A DNA stretch of 64,000 nucleotides from Micromonospora yangpuensis (GTDB lineage: Bacteria > Actinomycetota > Actinomycetes > Mycobacteriales > Micromonosporaceae). Numbering within the stretch: position 1 is the stretch's first letter; each line of letters opens with the position of its first letter. The DNA is taken from the NCBI RefSeq assembly GCF_900091615.1, contig NZ_FMIA01000002.1, forward strand, positions 2,604,001 through 2,668,000, written 5' to 3'. The notes beneath the pieces are model-generated. The model was not told the origin of the DNA, searched no databases, and saw nothing but the letters and a program-made list of their open reading frames with translations. Positions 42,762 through 52,710 of the stretch are shown one piece after another. The translations under genes and the position numbers were made by a program.

Positions 42762-43424
42762 TCAGCGTCGGGAGCGGGTGGTCAGCGCGCCGGCGACCAG
42801 CAGCGGGCAGAGCGCCTCGGCGGCGGCGGCCACCCGTTCGGCCAGCCCCACCCGGTCGCCGCCCCCGGCCAACTCGACGACGAACCAGGCCACCAGGACC
42901 AGCAGGCCGACCGAGAGCGCGACCCACCGAAGCCGGCTGTCCGCGTACCCCTCAGGGGTCGTCCGGGTTGACGGGTGGCGGCCGGCCTCGGACCCGGCCG
43001 GTCGCGGACCGGGGGTGGTTGGGCCCCGGGTAGCGGCGGGCGGGGCGAACGCCGGCCAGAGCGCCAGCGCGCCGAAGGCCACCGCGGCGGCGACGGTGTG
43101 CGGCGCGGCGCTGCCGCCCCCGGCCGGCAGCGGAAACGCGGCCACCGCGACGGTGGCCACCCCGCCGAGCGCGAGCAGTGCCCGCCCACCGGCACCGAGG
43201 GTACGCAGACCGGCGGCGGTCACGCAGTGGCACAACCCGAGGCCGACCAGCCCGAGCGTCATGATCCACCGGTCGGTGGCGTCGACGGCGGCGAGCGCGC
43301 TGATCGTCCCGGAGACCCCGTCGAAACCGCCGGGCTGGCGGGCCGCGCCCAGCGTCCAGCCGCCGATCAGGAAGACCGGCGCCGCGCCGGCGGAGGCCAG
43401 CACCCACCGGGGTACGACACGCAT
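42762..43424 (-). CDS. DUF998 family membrane protein
   Basis: 220 residues with about six hydrophobic segments. The opening GAAPVFLIGGWTLGAARQPGGFDGVSGTISALAA is the DUF998 hallmark. A hydrophilic loop of about 35 residues (ATRGPTTPGPRPAGSEAGRH) splits the last membrane pair. The function of the family is unknown. Inverted REP-like repeats lie on both sides, so this gene could have been moved as a unit. Confidence 0.82.
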   Translation of the reverse strand: MRVVPRWVLASAGAAPVFLIGGWTLGAARQPGGFDGVSGTISALAAVDATDRWIMTLGLVGLGLCHCVTAAGLRTLGAGGRALLALGGVATVAVAAFPLPAGGGSAAPHTVAAAVAFGALALWPAFAPPAATRGPTTPGPRPAGSEAGRHPSTRTTPEGYADSRLRWVALSVGLLVLVAWFVVELAGGGDRVGLAERVAAAAEALCPLLVAGALTTRSRR

Positions 43425-43502
43425 CCCGGCACCGTACGCGGTGCCGACGGCGGCTGAGCGGGCCAGGTCGGGTTCCCCTCCGGTCCACGGCGACGGCCTC
43501 AG

Positions 43503-43558
43503 GTGGTAACAGGGGACCCTTCCTATACCGGATGCGTTAACCGGGGGCCCTTCCTTAC
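43503..43558 (-). repeat. REP-like interspersed element, copy B (inverted)
   Basis: Read on the minus strand it gives GTAAGGAAGGGCCCCCGGTT, then AACGCATCCGGTATAG and GAAGGGTCCCCTGTTACC, closely matching copy A at 42500-42553. It ends 84 bp before aspS. Confidence 0.75.
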
Positions 43559-43642
43559 GGTGGGGTGCGCCCGGTGGGGGTGGACGGTGGAGGGCCCTGA
43601 CAGAATGCGGGGGCAGCCGTTAGACGTGAGGAGACGTAAGCC

Positions 43643-45463
43643 GTGATCCGTACCCATGACGCCGGCAGCCTGCGCGCCAGCGACGCCGGCACGACGGTGA
43701 CGCTCGCCGGGTGGGTGGCCCGCCGGCGCGACCACGGCGGTGTCGTCTTCGTCGATCTGCGTGACGCCTCCGGGGTCGCCCAGGTGGTCCTGCGCGAAGA
43801 GGACGCGCACGCGCTGCGCAACGAGTTCTGTGTCAAGGTCACCGGCGAGGTGACCCGCCGCCCCGAGGGCAACGAGAACCCCGAGCTGCCGACCGGCGAG
43901 GTGGAGGTGACCGCCGCCGCGCTGGAGGTGCTCTCCGAGGCCGCGCCGCTGCCGCTGCCGGTGGACGACCAGATCGAGGCCGGCGACGACATCCGGCTCA
44001 GGTACCGCTACCTCGACCTGCGTCGGGGTGGCCCGGCGAAGGCGATGCGGCTGCGTTCGCGCGCCAACCAGCTCGCCCGCGCCGTGCTGCACGAGCGGGA
44101 CTTCCTGGAGATCGAGACGCCGACGCTCACCCGCTCCACGCCCGAGGGCGCCCGTGACTTCCTGGTCCCGGTGCGGCTGCAGCCGGGCAGCTGGTACGCG
44201 TTGCCGCAGTCGCCGCAGCTGTTCAAGCAGCTGTTGATGGTCGGTGGAATGGAGCGGTACTACCAGATCGCCCGCTGCTACCGCGACGAGGACTTCCGCG
44301 CCGACCGGCAGCCGGAGTTCACCCAGCTCGACATCGAGATGTCCTTCGTCACCCAGGACGATGTGATCGACCTCGGCGAGGAGATCGTCGTCGCGCTCTG
44401 GTCCGACCTGGCCGGCCACGAGATCCCCCGGCCGATCCCGCGGATCACCTGGCACGACGCCATGGCCCGGTACGGCTCGGACAAGCCGGACCTGCGCTAC
44501 GGCGTGGAGCTGACCGAGCTGACCGAGTACCTGCGCGGCACCACGTTCCGGGTCTTCGCCGGCGCGATCGACGCGGGTGGGTACGTCGGCGCGGTGGTCA
44601 TGCCGGGCGGCGCCAGCCAGACCCGCAAGGAGCTGGACGGCTGGCAGGACTGGGCCAAGGCGCGTGGCGCGAAGGGCCTGGCGTACGTGGTGCTGGACGC
44701 CGAGACCGGCCAGCCGCGCGGCCCGGTGGCGAAGAACCTCTCCGAGGAGCACCTGTCCGGGCTGGCCGACGCCGTCGGCGCGAAGCCCGGCGACGCGATC
44801 TTCTTCGCCGCGAGTACGCACACCCGGGAGGCGCAGGAGCTGCTCGGCGCGGCCCGGACCGAGATCGCCAAGCGGGCGAAGCTGGTCGACGAGAGCGCCT
44901 GGGCGTTCTGCTGGGTGGTCGACGCGCCGATGTTCGAGCCGACCTCCGACGACAACGGCGGCACGGGCGGCTGGACGGCGGTGCACCACCCGTTCACCTC
45001 GCCGAACGCCGACTGGGTGGACCGGTTCGAGGAGGCACCTGACCGGGCGCTGGCCTACGCGTACGACATCGTCTGCAACGGCAACGAGATCGGCGGCGGG
45101 TCGATCCGTATCCACCGGGGCGACGTGCAGAAGCGGGTCTTCGACCTGCTCGGCATCACCCCGGAGGAGGCGCAGGACAAGTTCGGCTTCCTGCTGGAGG
45201 CGTTCAAGTACGGCGCGCCTCCGCACGGCGGGATCGCCTTCGGTTGGGATCGGGTCTGCATGCTGCTCGCCGGGGCGGACTCGATCCGTGAGGTGATCGC
45301 CTTCCCGAAGACCCGGGGCGGGTTCGACCCGCTGACCGGCGCGCCGACGCCGGTAACCGCCCAGCAGCGGCTGGAGGCGGGCATCGACGCCAAGCCGAAG
45401 CCGGCCGCCGCGCCGCGTACCGGCACCGCCGGCCCGGCCGCCCCGGTGGCCGACCCGGTCTGA
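43643..45463 (+). CDS. aspS: Aspartyl-tRNA synthetase (bacterial type)
   Basis: 606 residues. The N-terminal OB anticodon domain includes [19 protein letters not shown]. Motif 2 is [31 protein letters not shown] and motif 3 is [16 protein letters not shown]. The GAD insertion domain between them makes it the bacterial form. The C-terminal 25 residues are a Pro/Ala tail. It charges tRNA-Asp; whether it also charges tRNA-Asn is not decidable here. The start is GTG 43643. Confidence 0.97.
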   Translation: MIRTHDAGSLRASDAGTTVTLAGWVARRRDHGGVVFVDLRDASGVAQVVLREEDAHALRNEFCVKVTGEVTRRPEGNENPELPTGEVEVTAAALEVLSEAAPLPLPVDDQIEAGDDIRLRYRYLDLRRGGPAKAMRLRSRANQLARAVLHERDFLEIETPTLTRSTPEGARDFLVPVRLQPGSWYALPQSPQLFKQLLMVGGMERYYQIARCYRDEDFRADRQPEFTQLDIEMSFVTQDDVIDLGEEIVVALWSDLAGHEIPRPIPRITWHDAMARYGSDKPDLRYGVELTELTEYLRGTTFRVFAGAIDAGGYVGAVVMPGGASQTRKELDGWQDWAKARGAKGLAYVVLDAETGQPRGPVAKNLSEEHLSGLADAVGAKPGDAIFFAASTHTREAQELLGAARTEIAKRAKLVDESAWAFCWVVDAPMFEPTSDDNGGTGGWTAVHHPFTSPNADWVDRFEEAPDRALAYAYDIVCNGNEIGGGSIRIHRGDVQKRVFDLLGITPEEAQDKFGFLLEAFKYGAPPHGGIAFGWDRVCMLLAGADSIREVIAFPKTRGGFDPLTGAPTPVTAQQRLEAGIDAKPKPAAAPRTGTAGPAAPVADPV

Positions 45464-45507
45464 GGCTGGTCGGCCCACGGCGGCCAGGAGCACGGGACGA
45501 CGGCGGT

Positions 45508-45544
45508 CCCCGGTGGGCGGTGGCAGGTCGGCCGGCCACCGGGG
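45508..45544 (+). terminator. Hairpin after aspS
   Basis: Perfect 9-bp arms CCCCGGTGG (45508-45516) and CCACCGGGG (45536-45544) with a 19-base loop that can fold further. It lies between aspS and the SDR gene and ends just before that gene's ribosome site. Confidence 0.55.
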
Positions 45545-45565
45545 CACGGCAGGACAGGAGATGAC

Positions 45566-46381
45566 GTGACGCTGCTGGTGGTGGGCGCCAGCGGGTACCT
45601 CGGCGGTGAGGTGTGCCGCCAGGCGGTCGCGGCGGGGCGACGGGTGGTCGGCACGTACCACGCCAACCGGGTCGAGCTGCCCGGGGTCGAGGTGCGCCGG
45701 CTGGACGTGACCGACCGGTCCGCCGTGCGCACCCTGGTCGCGGCCGTGCGGCCGACCACCATGGTGAGCACCCCCTACCGGTACGACGACTGGACGGTCA
45801 CCGCCGACGGCGCGGCCCACGTGGCCTACGCCGCCGCCGAGGCCGGTGCCCGGTTGGTGCACCTGTCCAGCGACGCGGTGCACGCCGGCCGCCCCGAGCC
45901 GTACGCCGACGACGAGGTGCCGACCCCGGTCTTCGCGTACGGGGCGGCGAAGGCGGCGGCGGAGACCGCCGTGCGGGCGATCGACCCGGGGGCGGCGCTG
46001 GTGCGTACCTCGTTGATCGTCGGCGACGAGCGCAGCGCGCAGATCCGGCTCTGTCTGGACGCCCTCGCCGGTCGCGCGGCGCTCTTCACCGACGAGGTCC
46101 GCTGCCCGGTCGACGTGACGGACCTGGCCGCCGCCGTGCTGGAGGTGGCCGCCGGTGATCACGCCGGCCTGCTCAACGTCGCCGGCCCGGAGGGGGTCAG
46201 CCGCGCCGGGCTGGGGCTGCTGGTGGCCCGCCGGTTCGGGCTCGACCCGGCCGGCCTGCGGACCGCCACCAGCGCCGGGTCGGGCCTGGTCCGCCCGGTC
46301 GAGGTACGACTGGACATCTCCCGGGCCGCCAGCCTGCTGAGCACCCGCCTGCGCGGCGTCACCGAGCTGCTCACCCGCTGA
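45566..46381 (+). CDS. Sugar-nucleotide-binding SDR protein (RmlD-like)
   Basis: 271 residues from GTG 45566. The Rossmann start is LLVVGASGYLGGEV. LVHLSSDAVHAG and PVFAYGAAKAAAE give the Ser and Y-x3-K residues of the extended SDR active site. The fold suits dTDP-dehydrorhamnose reductase (RmlD) and relatives. No other rhamnose gene is adjacent, so the substrate is unknown. AGGACAGGAG precedes the start. Confidence 0.85.
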   Translation: MTLLVVGASGYLGGEVCRQAVAAGRRVVGTYHANRVELPGVEVRRLDVTDRSAVRTLVAAVRPTTMVSTPYRYDDWTVTADGAAHVAYAAAEAGARLVHLSSDAVHAGRPEPYADDEVPTPVFAYGAAKAAAETAVRAIDPGAALVRTSLIVGDERSAQIRLCLDALAGRAALFTDEVRCPVDVTDLAAAVLEVAAGDHAGLLNVAGPEGVSRAGLGLLVARRFGLDPAGLRTATSAGSGLVRPVEVRLDISRAASLLSTRLRGVTELLTR

Positions 46382-46477
46382 GCGCCGGACCGGGACAGTT
46401 CCACCGTGGAGATTGGCGAGCCGACCGAAGGGGTACATCCCGGTCGACCTACTGGTAACCCCCACCGGAGGACCACC

Positions 46478-46654
46478 ATGCTCGCCATCGTCGCCGCCGT
46501 CGTCTTCGGCTTCGCGCTCCTGCTCGACCTCATCAACTCCAACCTCGGCGCACCGGACCTGTTCAACTGGAACACTCTCGTGCTGATCGGGCTCCTGCTG
46601 CTGGCGCTGCACCTGGGCGGGGTCGGCAGCCGGGTCCGGCGCGGTCGACGCTGA
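46478..46654 (+). CDS. Small hypothetical membrane protein
   Basis: 58 residues with two hydrophobic segments ([19 protein letters not shown] and [16 protein letters not shown]) joined by [13 protein letters not shown] and a basic RVRRGRR tail. The ribosome site CGGAGGA is well placed before ATG 46478. Similar two-TM small proteins are widespread in actinomycetes with no known role. Confidence 0.75.
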   Translation: MLAIVAAVVFGFALLLDLINSNLGAPDLFNWNTLVLIGLLLLALHLGGVGSRVRRGRR

Positions 46655-46730
46655 CCGGTACCGATCATCACCGGGCCGGGGCCGCGCCGCGATTCAGGCG
46701 GTGCGGACCCGGCCCGGTACTGTTCCTCTG

Positions 46731-48278
46731 ATGGATTCCGACGCCCTGTTCCCACTCGGTGAGCCGACCGGCGCGCCCAGCGCCCCCGCCGGGGCCGGCG
46801 TCGATGTCTTCACCACCGTGGGCACGGACGCCCCGCTACCGGTCCGGATGCGCCCGGCGAGCATCGAGGAGCTGGTCGGGCAGGAGCATCTGCTCGCCCC
46901 GGGCGCTCCGCTGCGACAGCTCGTCGGTGGTGGCGCGCCGCTGTCGGTCATTCTCTGGGGCCCGCCCGGCAGTGGCAAGACCACCATCGCCCACCTGGTC
47001 GCCCGGGCCACCGACCGCCGCTTCGTGGCGATGTCCGCCCTGTCGGCGGGGGTCAAGGACGTCCGCGCGGTCATCGACACCGCCCGTCGGCAGCGCCGCT
47101 CGGGCGGCCCGCAGACCGTGCTCTTCATCGACGAGGTGCACCGGTTCAGCAAGACCCAGCAGGACTCGCTGCTCGCCGCGGTCGAGGACCGGACGGTCAC
47201 GCTGCTCGCCGCCACCACCGAGAACCCGTACTTCTCGGTCATCTCCCCGCTGTTGTCCCGGTGTGTACTGCTCACCCTCCAGCCGTTGGACGATGCGGCC
47301 GTGCGCGGCCTGCTGCGCCGCGCGGTCACCGACGAGCGCGGCCTGGCCGGCGCGCTCACGCTGGCGAGCGAGGCCGAGGACCATCTGGTACGCCTGGCCG
47401 GCGGCGACGTCCGCAAGGCGCTGACCGCGCTGGAGGCCGCAGCCGCCTCCGCGACGGCGCTGGGCGCCGACCGGATCGATTTGGCCACCGCCGAGCAGGC
47501 CGTCGACGTGGCGGCGGTGCGCTACGACCGGGCCGGTGACGCCCACTACGACGTGACCAGCGCCTTCATCAAGAGCATGCGCGGCTCCGACGTGGACGCG
47601 GCCCTGCACTGGCTGGCCCGGATGCTGGTCGCCGGTGAGGACGCGAGGTTCATCGCCCGTCGGCTGGTGATCTTCGCCAGCGAGGATGTCGGGATGGCCG
47701 ACCCGAGTGCGCTGAGTGTGGCCACCGCCACCGCCCACGCGGTGGAGTACGTCGGTCTGCCGGAGGTCCAACTGAACCTCGCCCAGGCGGTGATCCACCT
47801 GGCCACCGCCCCCAAGTCGAACTCCGCCACCGTCGCCATCGGGGCGGCGATCGGCGACGTCCGGGCCGGTCGGGGTGGACCGGTGCCCCGGGGACTGCGC
47901 GACGCCCACTACGCCGGCGCGCGGGGGCTCGGACACGGCACCGGCTACCGCTATCCGCACGACGACCACCGTGGGGTGGTCACCCAGCAGTACGTGCCCG
48001 ACGATCTTGTCGGTACCGACTACTACCGTCCCGGTGGACACGGCGCGGAGCGGTCGGTCGCCACCCGGCTGCCGTTGCTGCGGCGGATCGTCCGCGGGCT
48101 GCCGCAGCCGGCACCCGGTGCCGGGGGCGTGGCCCCGGGAGAGGGTCGCGATCCGTCGGGGTCAGGTGGTCGGTCGGCGACGCGTGACCGGTCGGGGGCC
48201 ATTGACCGGTCGGGGGCAGTGGCCGCCGACGCGGCCGAGGAGGGCGGCGCAGATGCCGTCGGGGAGGGTCAGCAGTGA
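46731..48278 (+). CDS. rarA: Replication-associated recombination protein A (RarA/MgsA AAA+ ATPase)
   Basis: 515 residues from ATG 46731. [22 protein letters not shown] is the family start. Walker A is [11 protein letters not shown], Walker [15 protein letters not shown], sensor 1 [10 protein letters not shown]. The C-terminal MgsA domain includes [27 protein letters not shown] and ENVG-type sequence [10 protein letters not shown]. The last 60 residues are a low-complexity tail with [13 protein letters not shown] repeats. It acts at stalled replication forks. It overlaps the next gene by GTGA. Confidence 0.95.
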   Translation: MDSDALFPLGEPTGAPSAPAGAGVDVFTTVGTDAPLPVRMRPASIEELVGQEHLLAPGAPLRQLVGGGAPLSVILWGPPGSGKTTIAHLVARATDRRFVAMSALSAGVKDVRAVIDTARRQRRSGGPQTVLFIDEVHRFSKTQQDSLLAAVEDRTVTLLAATTENPYFSVISPLLSRCVLLTLQPLDDAAVRGLLRRAVTDERGLAGALTLASEAEDHLVRLAGGDVRKALTALEAAAASATALGADRIDLATAEQAVDVAAVRYDRAGDAHYDVTSAFIKSMRGSDVDAALHWLARMLVAGEDARFIARRLVIFASEDVGMADPSALSVATATAHAVEYVGLPEVQLNLAQAVIHLATAPKSNSATVAIGAAIGDVRAGRGGPVPRGLRDAHYAGARGLGHGTGYRYPHDDHRGVVTQQYVPDDLVGTDYYRPGGHGAERSVATRLPLLRRIVRGLPQPAPGAGGVAPGEGRDPSGSGGRSATRDRSGAIDRSGAVAADAAEEGGADAVGEGQQ

Positions 48279-51200
48279 GATCCCGTGGTTCGGAGCAACC
48301 GGAGGACGGCCCGGACGAGCGGCGTGATCCACGCCCCAAGGGACGCCGCTGGGGGCGGGGCAAGGCCGAGGCCGAGCCGCCGCCGCCGGAACAGGGCGAG
48401 GAGTTCGGCTGGATCGACGACCTGCGGTCGGCCAAGGAACAGCGCGGAGAGATCGGCCCCGACCTGCCCCATCCGCAGTCGCCGCCCGGCGCGGGTCCCC
48501 CGCCGCTGACCGGACCTCCCGGTCGTCCCCCGGCCGGTCCACCCCCGCCCGGTCCACCCCCGCCCCATTCCGCAACGCCCGGTGCCCGCCCCGGTGGCGG
48601 GCCGCCACCCGGCGTCCGGCCCGAGGCCGGTCCACCCTCCGGCCGGTTCACCGCCGCGAGTCCACCACCCGACCAGGGGCCACCGGGGACGCCCGCCGGC
48701 CGGGTGCCGCCTCCGGGACCGTTTCCCTCTCCGGTGCCGCCGGGTTCGGTGCCGCAGGGTCCGGTGCCGCAGGGTCCGGTGCCGCATGGTTCGGTGCCAG
48801 TGGGCCCGCCGCCTGGTCCTGGGTCAGTGGGCCCGCCGCATGGTCCGGGGTCAGCGGGGCCGCAGCCTGGGCCGGCGCAGAACGTGCGACCGCCGGGTCA
48901 GCTTCCGCCCGCGCCGCCGGTCCAGGCCGGTCCGGGGCCGGCTCCGCGCCCGCCGATGGGCGACCCGCCGGGTCAGCACCAGCCGCCCGGGTTCCCCCCG
49001 GACCGGATGGCTCCGCCGCCGGGTGCGGCGCCCATCGCTGCCCCGCCTCCCGGCTCCCACCCCACGGGTGGGCCCGCGCCGGGCCCCCGCACCGCGAGTG
49101 CTCCGCCGCCGGCTGCCCGTCCTGGCCACGTCCCGCCTCCCGGTGGCCGTCCTGCGGACATGCTGCCTCCCGGTGGCCGTCCTGCGGACCCGCCGGCTTC
49201 CGTGACGCGGGCTGCCGCGTCGGTTCCGGTCGGGGTGCGACCGGTGACGCCTCAGGTGCCTGGTGCGCCGGGTGGGCCGATGGGGCCGGCCGGACCGGTG
49301 CCGCCCGGCCCCGGTGCCGGCAGCGGACCGCCACCGGCTGGGCCACCGGGCCCCGCTCGCCGGGACCACCCGGATCCGGCCGGGCCCCGCCGTTCGGTGG
49401 ACGTACCCTGGCCCGGTTCGCCGGTGCCACCGCGAGCGCCGCACGAGGACGGTCGGTCGACCGAGCAGTCCCATCCGCACCGTCACCCCGCAGCTTCCGA
49501 GGCGGGCGACCGTGCCCCGGGTCGGGTGACGCCACCGGCCGGCGAACGCGGTGAAGCCCGCCATACCGGTGCACCCGTCGACCACGGCGGCCCCGGGGAG
49601 CCCGGCCGCCACGGCGGTCCTGGTGAGTCCGGCCGCCACGGCGGTCCCGATCCGCGCGGCGACCACGACCGCGCCACGGCATCCGGTTCCCGGGGCCGGT
49701 CCGGCGACGCCCCCCGTCCCGGTGAGGTGCCCCGGTCCGGTGGCCGTCGCCGGGCAGCCGAGCCCGACGAGCCGGCGGTGCCGAGGTCGGGAAACGCACC
49801 AGCCATTCCCGACGAGCCGACCGCACCGGCCGGTGGACAGACCGGTGCGGGGGTGCCCCGGGACGGGCGCAGCGGCGGGTTCCCCATGGTGTCCGGGCCG
49901 GAGGACTCCGGGGCGCTGCCGCGCGGCAGCGCCGCCGTGCCCCAGTCGACCGGCGCGTTCCCGACCGCCGCCGGCAATGAACGCGGACGGGGCGGTGGTG
50001 GCCGCCGTCGGGCGGCTGAGGAGGACGATGGCCGCCGTCGGGCGGCTGATGATGACGGCCGTCGTCGGGCGGCGGAGGATAACGGGGACTCCGTGGCGGG
50101 TGCCCCGGCCGAGCCGCCGAGCCGATGGCCGGTGAACCCGCAGGGCAGTCGTCCCGCCGACGCCACGAGGCCCCGCCGCGCCCCGGTGGACGGGCCGGCG
50201 AGCGGTCCACGGGGCGGTGCGGTGACCGTGCCGCGGCCTTCCGGTCAGGAGCAGACCGGGGGGCGTTCGGCGGTGCCACCGGGCTCCGGCCGGGCTCCGG
50301 TCGGTCGGGCCCGCCCCGGTGGCGACATGCCGCCTCAGGTCGGCGCGCCTCCGTCTGGACGACCTACGTCCGGACCGCCTCCGGTCGGTGCGCCGACCCG
50401 TCCCACCACCGGTCCGGAGTCCGGGCCGACCAGCGGTGGCCCGAGCGGGCCGGCAACGGGAGAGCACCGGTCGGGCGGGCCACCGCAGACCGGGGCGCAT
50501 CCACACCTTCGTCCGGTGACCGGCCGGCAGCCGGCTCTGCCCGCTCCCGCCGCCGGTGGCCCCGGCCCCCGGCCCGGGACCGGGCCGGTCGGGCGGGGCC
50601 GGGCAGCACCGGAGGAACATCGGGTGGGCGCACCGGGCGCACCGGGCGCACCGGAGCATCGGCCGGGCCGGGCAGCACCCGAGGCACAGCGGCCGGGCGT
50701 ACCGGGGTCGCACGTACCGGGGCCGCACGTTCCGGGACCGGGGGTACCGGGGCCGGAAGCCGGCGTCCGGCCCGACGCCGATCGACGTACCGTCGGGGCG
50801 GCCGCGGTGGTGCCGCCTCCGGCGGTGGCACGCGCGGCGGCACCGGTCCGGCCGACCGGCGACGAGCGCCCCGCGGGGCGGGCGACCCCGCCGCAGCGGG
50901 AGCCGGACGTCGACCAGGCCGTCGCCGCCTCCCCGGTCCGTTCGCAGGCAGCGGGGGTGGCCCGGGTGGCCGCCGCCGCACCGGTGACCGGGCCGGGTGG
51001 TCCCCGACCGGCGACCCCCGGCGGCGTCACGGACGAGCCGGACGCCGAGCAGGCCCGCGACGAGGCCGCGGAGCGGACCGCGACGGCCGGGGACGGAGCC
51101 GGGGGCGCCCGCTCCGAGCTGCGCCGCCGTCTGCGGGAGCGCCGCCGGCTGCGGTTGGGCCTGCTGGCCCTGGTGAGCGTGCTGGTGCTCGGTGCGTTGC

Positions 51201-51754
51201 CGCTCTACTTCGGCATCCGTACCCTCAGCCGCGATCCGGTCTTCGACACCCTCGACGCCCTCGGCGTGCCGGGCTGGGCGGCGGTACGGGTCGAGGACGA
51301 CGTCAGCGGCAGCCGCTGGTGTCTGCTCGACTGCCGGCTGCGCGAGCGCACCGTGGAGTCCGAGCGCCCACCGGCGGAGACCGCCCAGGCCTACGAGCAG
51401 GCGTTGGCCGCTGACGGGTGGCGGCCCTGGAAGGTGGACCGCTGCCCGGAGCAGCCGGCGAACGGCTCGTACACCTGCTGGCGGCGCGACGAGCTGACCC
51501 TCGACCTGTGGGTACGCGAACCGACGTGCGTGCCGCCGCCGGTGGACGGCGAACCCGCGATCGTGCCCTCACCGGCCCCGCAGGAGCGGTCGGCGGAGTG
51601 CAGCGGATCGTCGGTGTCGCTGAAGGTGCGCAACGCCATCGACGACGACCGGACCCGTCCGCAGCCGAGCACCGACCCCTCGTTGACCGGTGAGGATCCG
51701 TACCCGACGTTGACCGAGGACCCCCTGGGCGAGCCGACCCCCTCACCGTCGTGA
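48275..51754 (+). CDS. 1159-residue Pro/Gly-rich single-pass membrane protein
   Basis: Start GTG 48275 overlaps the rarA stop. Residues 1-950 are almost wholly low complexity: PPGPPP-type runs, VPQGP repeats, GGRPAD repeats and the charged repeat [20 protein letters not shown] basic stretch ([11 protein letters not shown]) is followed by one membrane segment (about 968-990, [21 protein letters not shown]) and a 165-residue exterior domain with several Cys ([22 protein letters not shown]). The topology suggests a long disordered cytoplasmic arm and a small disulfide-bonded outside domain. No family recognised. Confidence 0.72.
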   Translation: MRSRGSEQPEDGPDERRDPRPKGRRWGRGKAEAEPPPPEQGEEFGWIDDLRSAKEQRGEIGPDLPHPQSPPGAGPPPLTGPPGRPPAGPPPPGPPPPHSATPGARPGGGPPPGVRPEAGPPSGRFTAASPPPDQGPPGTPAGRVPPPGPFPSPVPPGSVPQGPVPQGPVPHGSVPVGPPPGPGSVGPPHGPGSAGPQPGPAQNVRPPGQLPPAPPVQAGPGPAPRPPMGDPPGQHQPPGFPPDRMAPPPGAAPIAAPPPGSHPTGGPAPGPRTASAPPPAARPGHVPPPGGRPADMLPPGGRPADPPASVTRAAASVPVGVRPVTPQVPGAPGGPMGPAGPVPPGPGAGSGPPPAGPPGPARRDHPDPAGPRRSVDVPWPGSPVPPRAPHEDGRSTEQSHPHRHPAASEAGDRAPGRVTPPAGERGEARHTGAPVDHGGPGEPGRHGGPGESGRHGGPDPRGDHDRATASGSRGRSGDAPRPGEVPRSGGRRRAAEPDEPAVPRSGNAPAIPDEPTAPAGGQTGAGVPRDGRSGGFPMVSGPEDSGALPRGSAAVPQSTGAFPTAAGNERGRGGGGRRRAAEEDDGRRRAADDDGRRRAAEDNGDSVAGAPAEPPSRWPVNPQGSRPADATRPRRAPVDGPASGPRGGAVTVPRPSGQEQTGGRSAVPPGSGRAPVGRARPGGDMPPQVGAPPSGRPTSGPPPVGAPTRPTTGPESGPTSGGPSGPATGEHRSGGPPQTGAHPHLRPVTGRQPALPAPAAGGPGPRPGTGPVGRGRAAPEEHRVGAPGAPGAPEHRPGRAAPEAQRPGVPGSHVPGPHVPGPGVPGPEAGVRPDADRRTVGAAAVVPPPAVARAAAPVRPTGDERPAGRATPPQREPDVDQAVAASPVRSQAAGVARVAAAAPVTGPGGPRPATPGGVTDEPDAEQARDEAAERTATAGDGAGGARSELRRRLRERRRLRLGLLALVSVLVLGALPLYFGIRTLSRDPVFDTLDALGVPGWAAVRVEDDVSGSRWCLLDCRLRERTVESERPPAETAQAYEQALAADGWRPWKVDRCPEQPANGSYTCWRRDELTLDLWVREPTCVPPPVDGEPAIVPSPAPQERSAECSGSSVSLKVRNAIDDDRTRPQPSTDPSLTGEDPYPTLTEDPLGEPTPSPS

Positions 51755-51913
51755 GCCGACTTCCATCACTGACGGTAGGGTCTGGGGCTGGTGGGGCCGC
51801 TGGTCCCACCAGCCGATGACGCAGGGCGGATCACGCCCGACGCGGCACCCGGTGACGGTCGCCCGCCCGGCGAGGACGTCGAGGCTCGTTAGCTCTGTTT
51901 GAGGAGGACATGC

Positions 51914-52408
51914 GTGGACGGTGGACAGATCGCTGCCCTGATCGCGGCTGGCGCGTTCCTGATGCTGGTGGTCGTGCTGGCGGTGCCGATCCTGCGGCTG
52001 CGGCACACCGTGGACGCCACGACCAGGATGATCAGTGACCTCAACGAGCAGACCACGCCGTTGCTGGGTGACGTCAACGTGACGGTACGCAACGTCAACA
52101 CCGCGCTGGAGCAGGTGCAGACCTCGCTGGACGGGGTGAACCTCCAGCTCGCCAAGGTCGACACGATGACCAGCCACGCGCAGAACGTCACGGCCAACGT
52201 GGCGAACCTGGCCACCGTGGTCTCCGCCGCCGCGGCGAACCCGCTGGTCAAGGTCGCCGCCTTCGGCTTCGGGGTACGCAAGGCGGCGTCCGCCCGGCGG
52301 CATGCCGAGACCGAGCGTGAGGTGCGCGACACGATCAAGCAGCAACGCCGGGCCGCCAAGCGCAGCAACCGCTCCGCCGGCGGGCAGGGTCTGGGGGACC
52401 GGTCATGA
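51914..52408 (+). CDS. DUF948 family protein
   Basis: 164 residues from GTG 51914 (GAGGAGG upstream). One N-terminal membrane segment (IAALIAAGAFLMLVVVLAVPIL) precedes a long amphipathic coiled-coil-like stretch (ISDLNEQTTPLLGDVNVTVRNVNTALEQV and onward), the DUF948 pattern. It heads the conserved actinobacterial order DUF948-DUF6167-alaS-ruvX-mltG. The function is unknown. Confidence 0.88.
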   Translation: MDGGQIAALIAAGAFLMLVVVLAVPILRLRHTVDATTRMISDLNEQTTPLLGDVNVTVRNVNTALEQVQTSLDGVNLQLAKVDTMTSHAQNVTANVANLATVVSAAAANPLVKVAAFGFGVRKAASARRHAETEREVRDTIKQQRRAAKRSNRSAGGQGLGDRS

Positions 52409-52710
52409 GGCGGCTGTTCTGGCTGGGCATCGGCGTGGCCGTGGGCGTGCTGGTGGTCCGCAAGGCGACCCGTACCGCGCAGGCGTACACGCCGGCCGGT
52501 ATCGCCGACGGGCTGTCGCAATCCGCTGGCAGTCTGGTGGAGTCGCTGCGTAGCTTCGTGGAGGACGTCCGGATCGGGATGGCCGAGCGGGAGCAGGAGA
52601 TCCACGAGGCGTTCGCCCGCGGTGAGGCGTTCGACGACAACTTCGCCGAGCTGCGGGAGGACCCGCGGATCGGGGACCGAGAGATTTTTCCGGAGGAGCA
52701 CCAGCGATGA
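52405..52710 (+). CDS. DUF6167 family protein
   Basis: 101 residues. [34 protein letters not shown], a single N-terminal membrane segment followed by a helical cytoplasmic part ([20 protein letters not shown]), is the DUF6167 pattern. ATGA overlaps connect it to DUF948 upstream and alaS downstream, so it is translated with alaS. Role unknown. Confidence 0.87.
   Translation: MRRLFWLGIGVAVGVLVVRKATRTAQAYTPAGIADGLSQSAGSLVESLRSFVEDVRIGMAEREQEIHEAFARGEAFDDNFAELREDPRIGDREIFPEEHQR

Noticed and set aside
43523..46612. A 1029-codon minus-strand frame over aspS and the SDR gene
   Set aside because: Antisense shadow; both plus-strand genes carry full family motifs.
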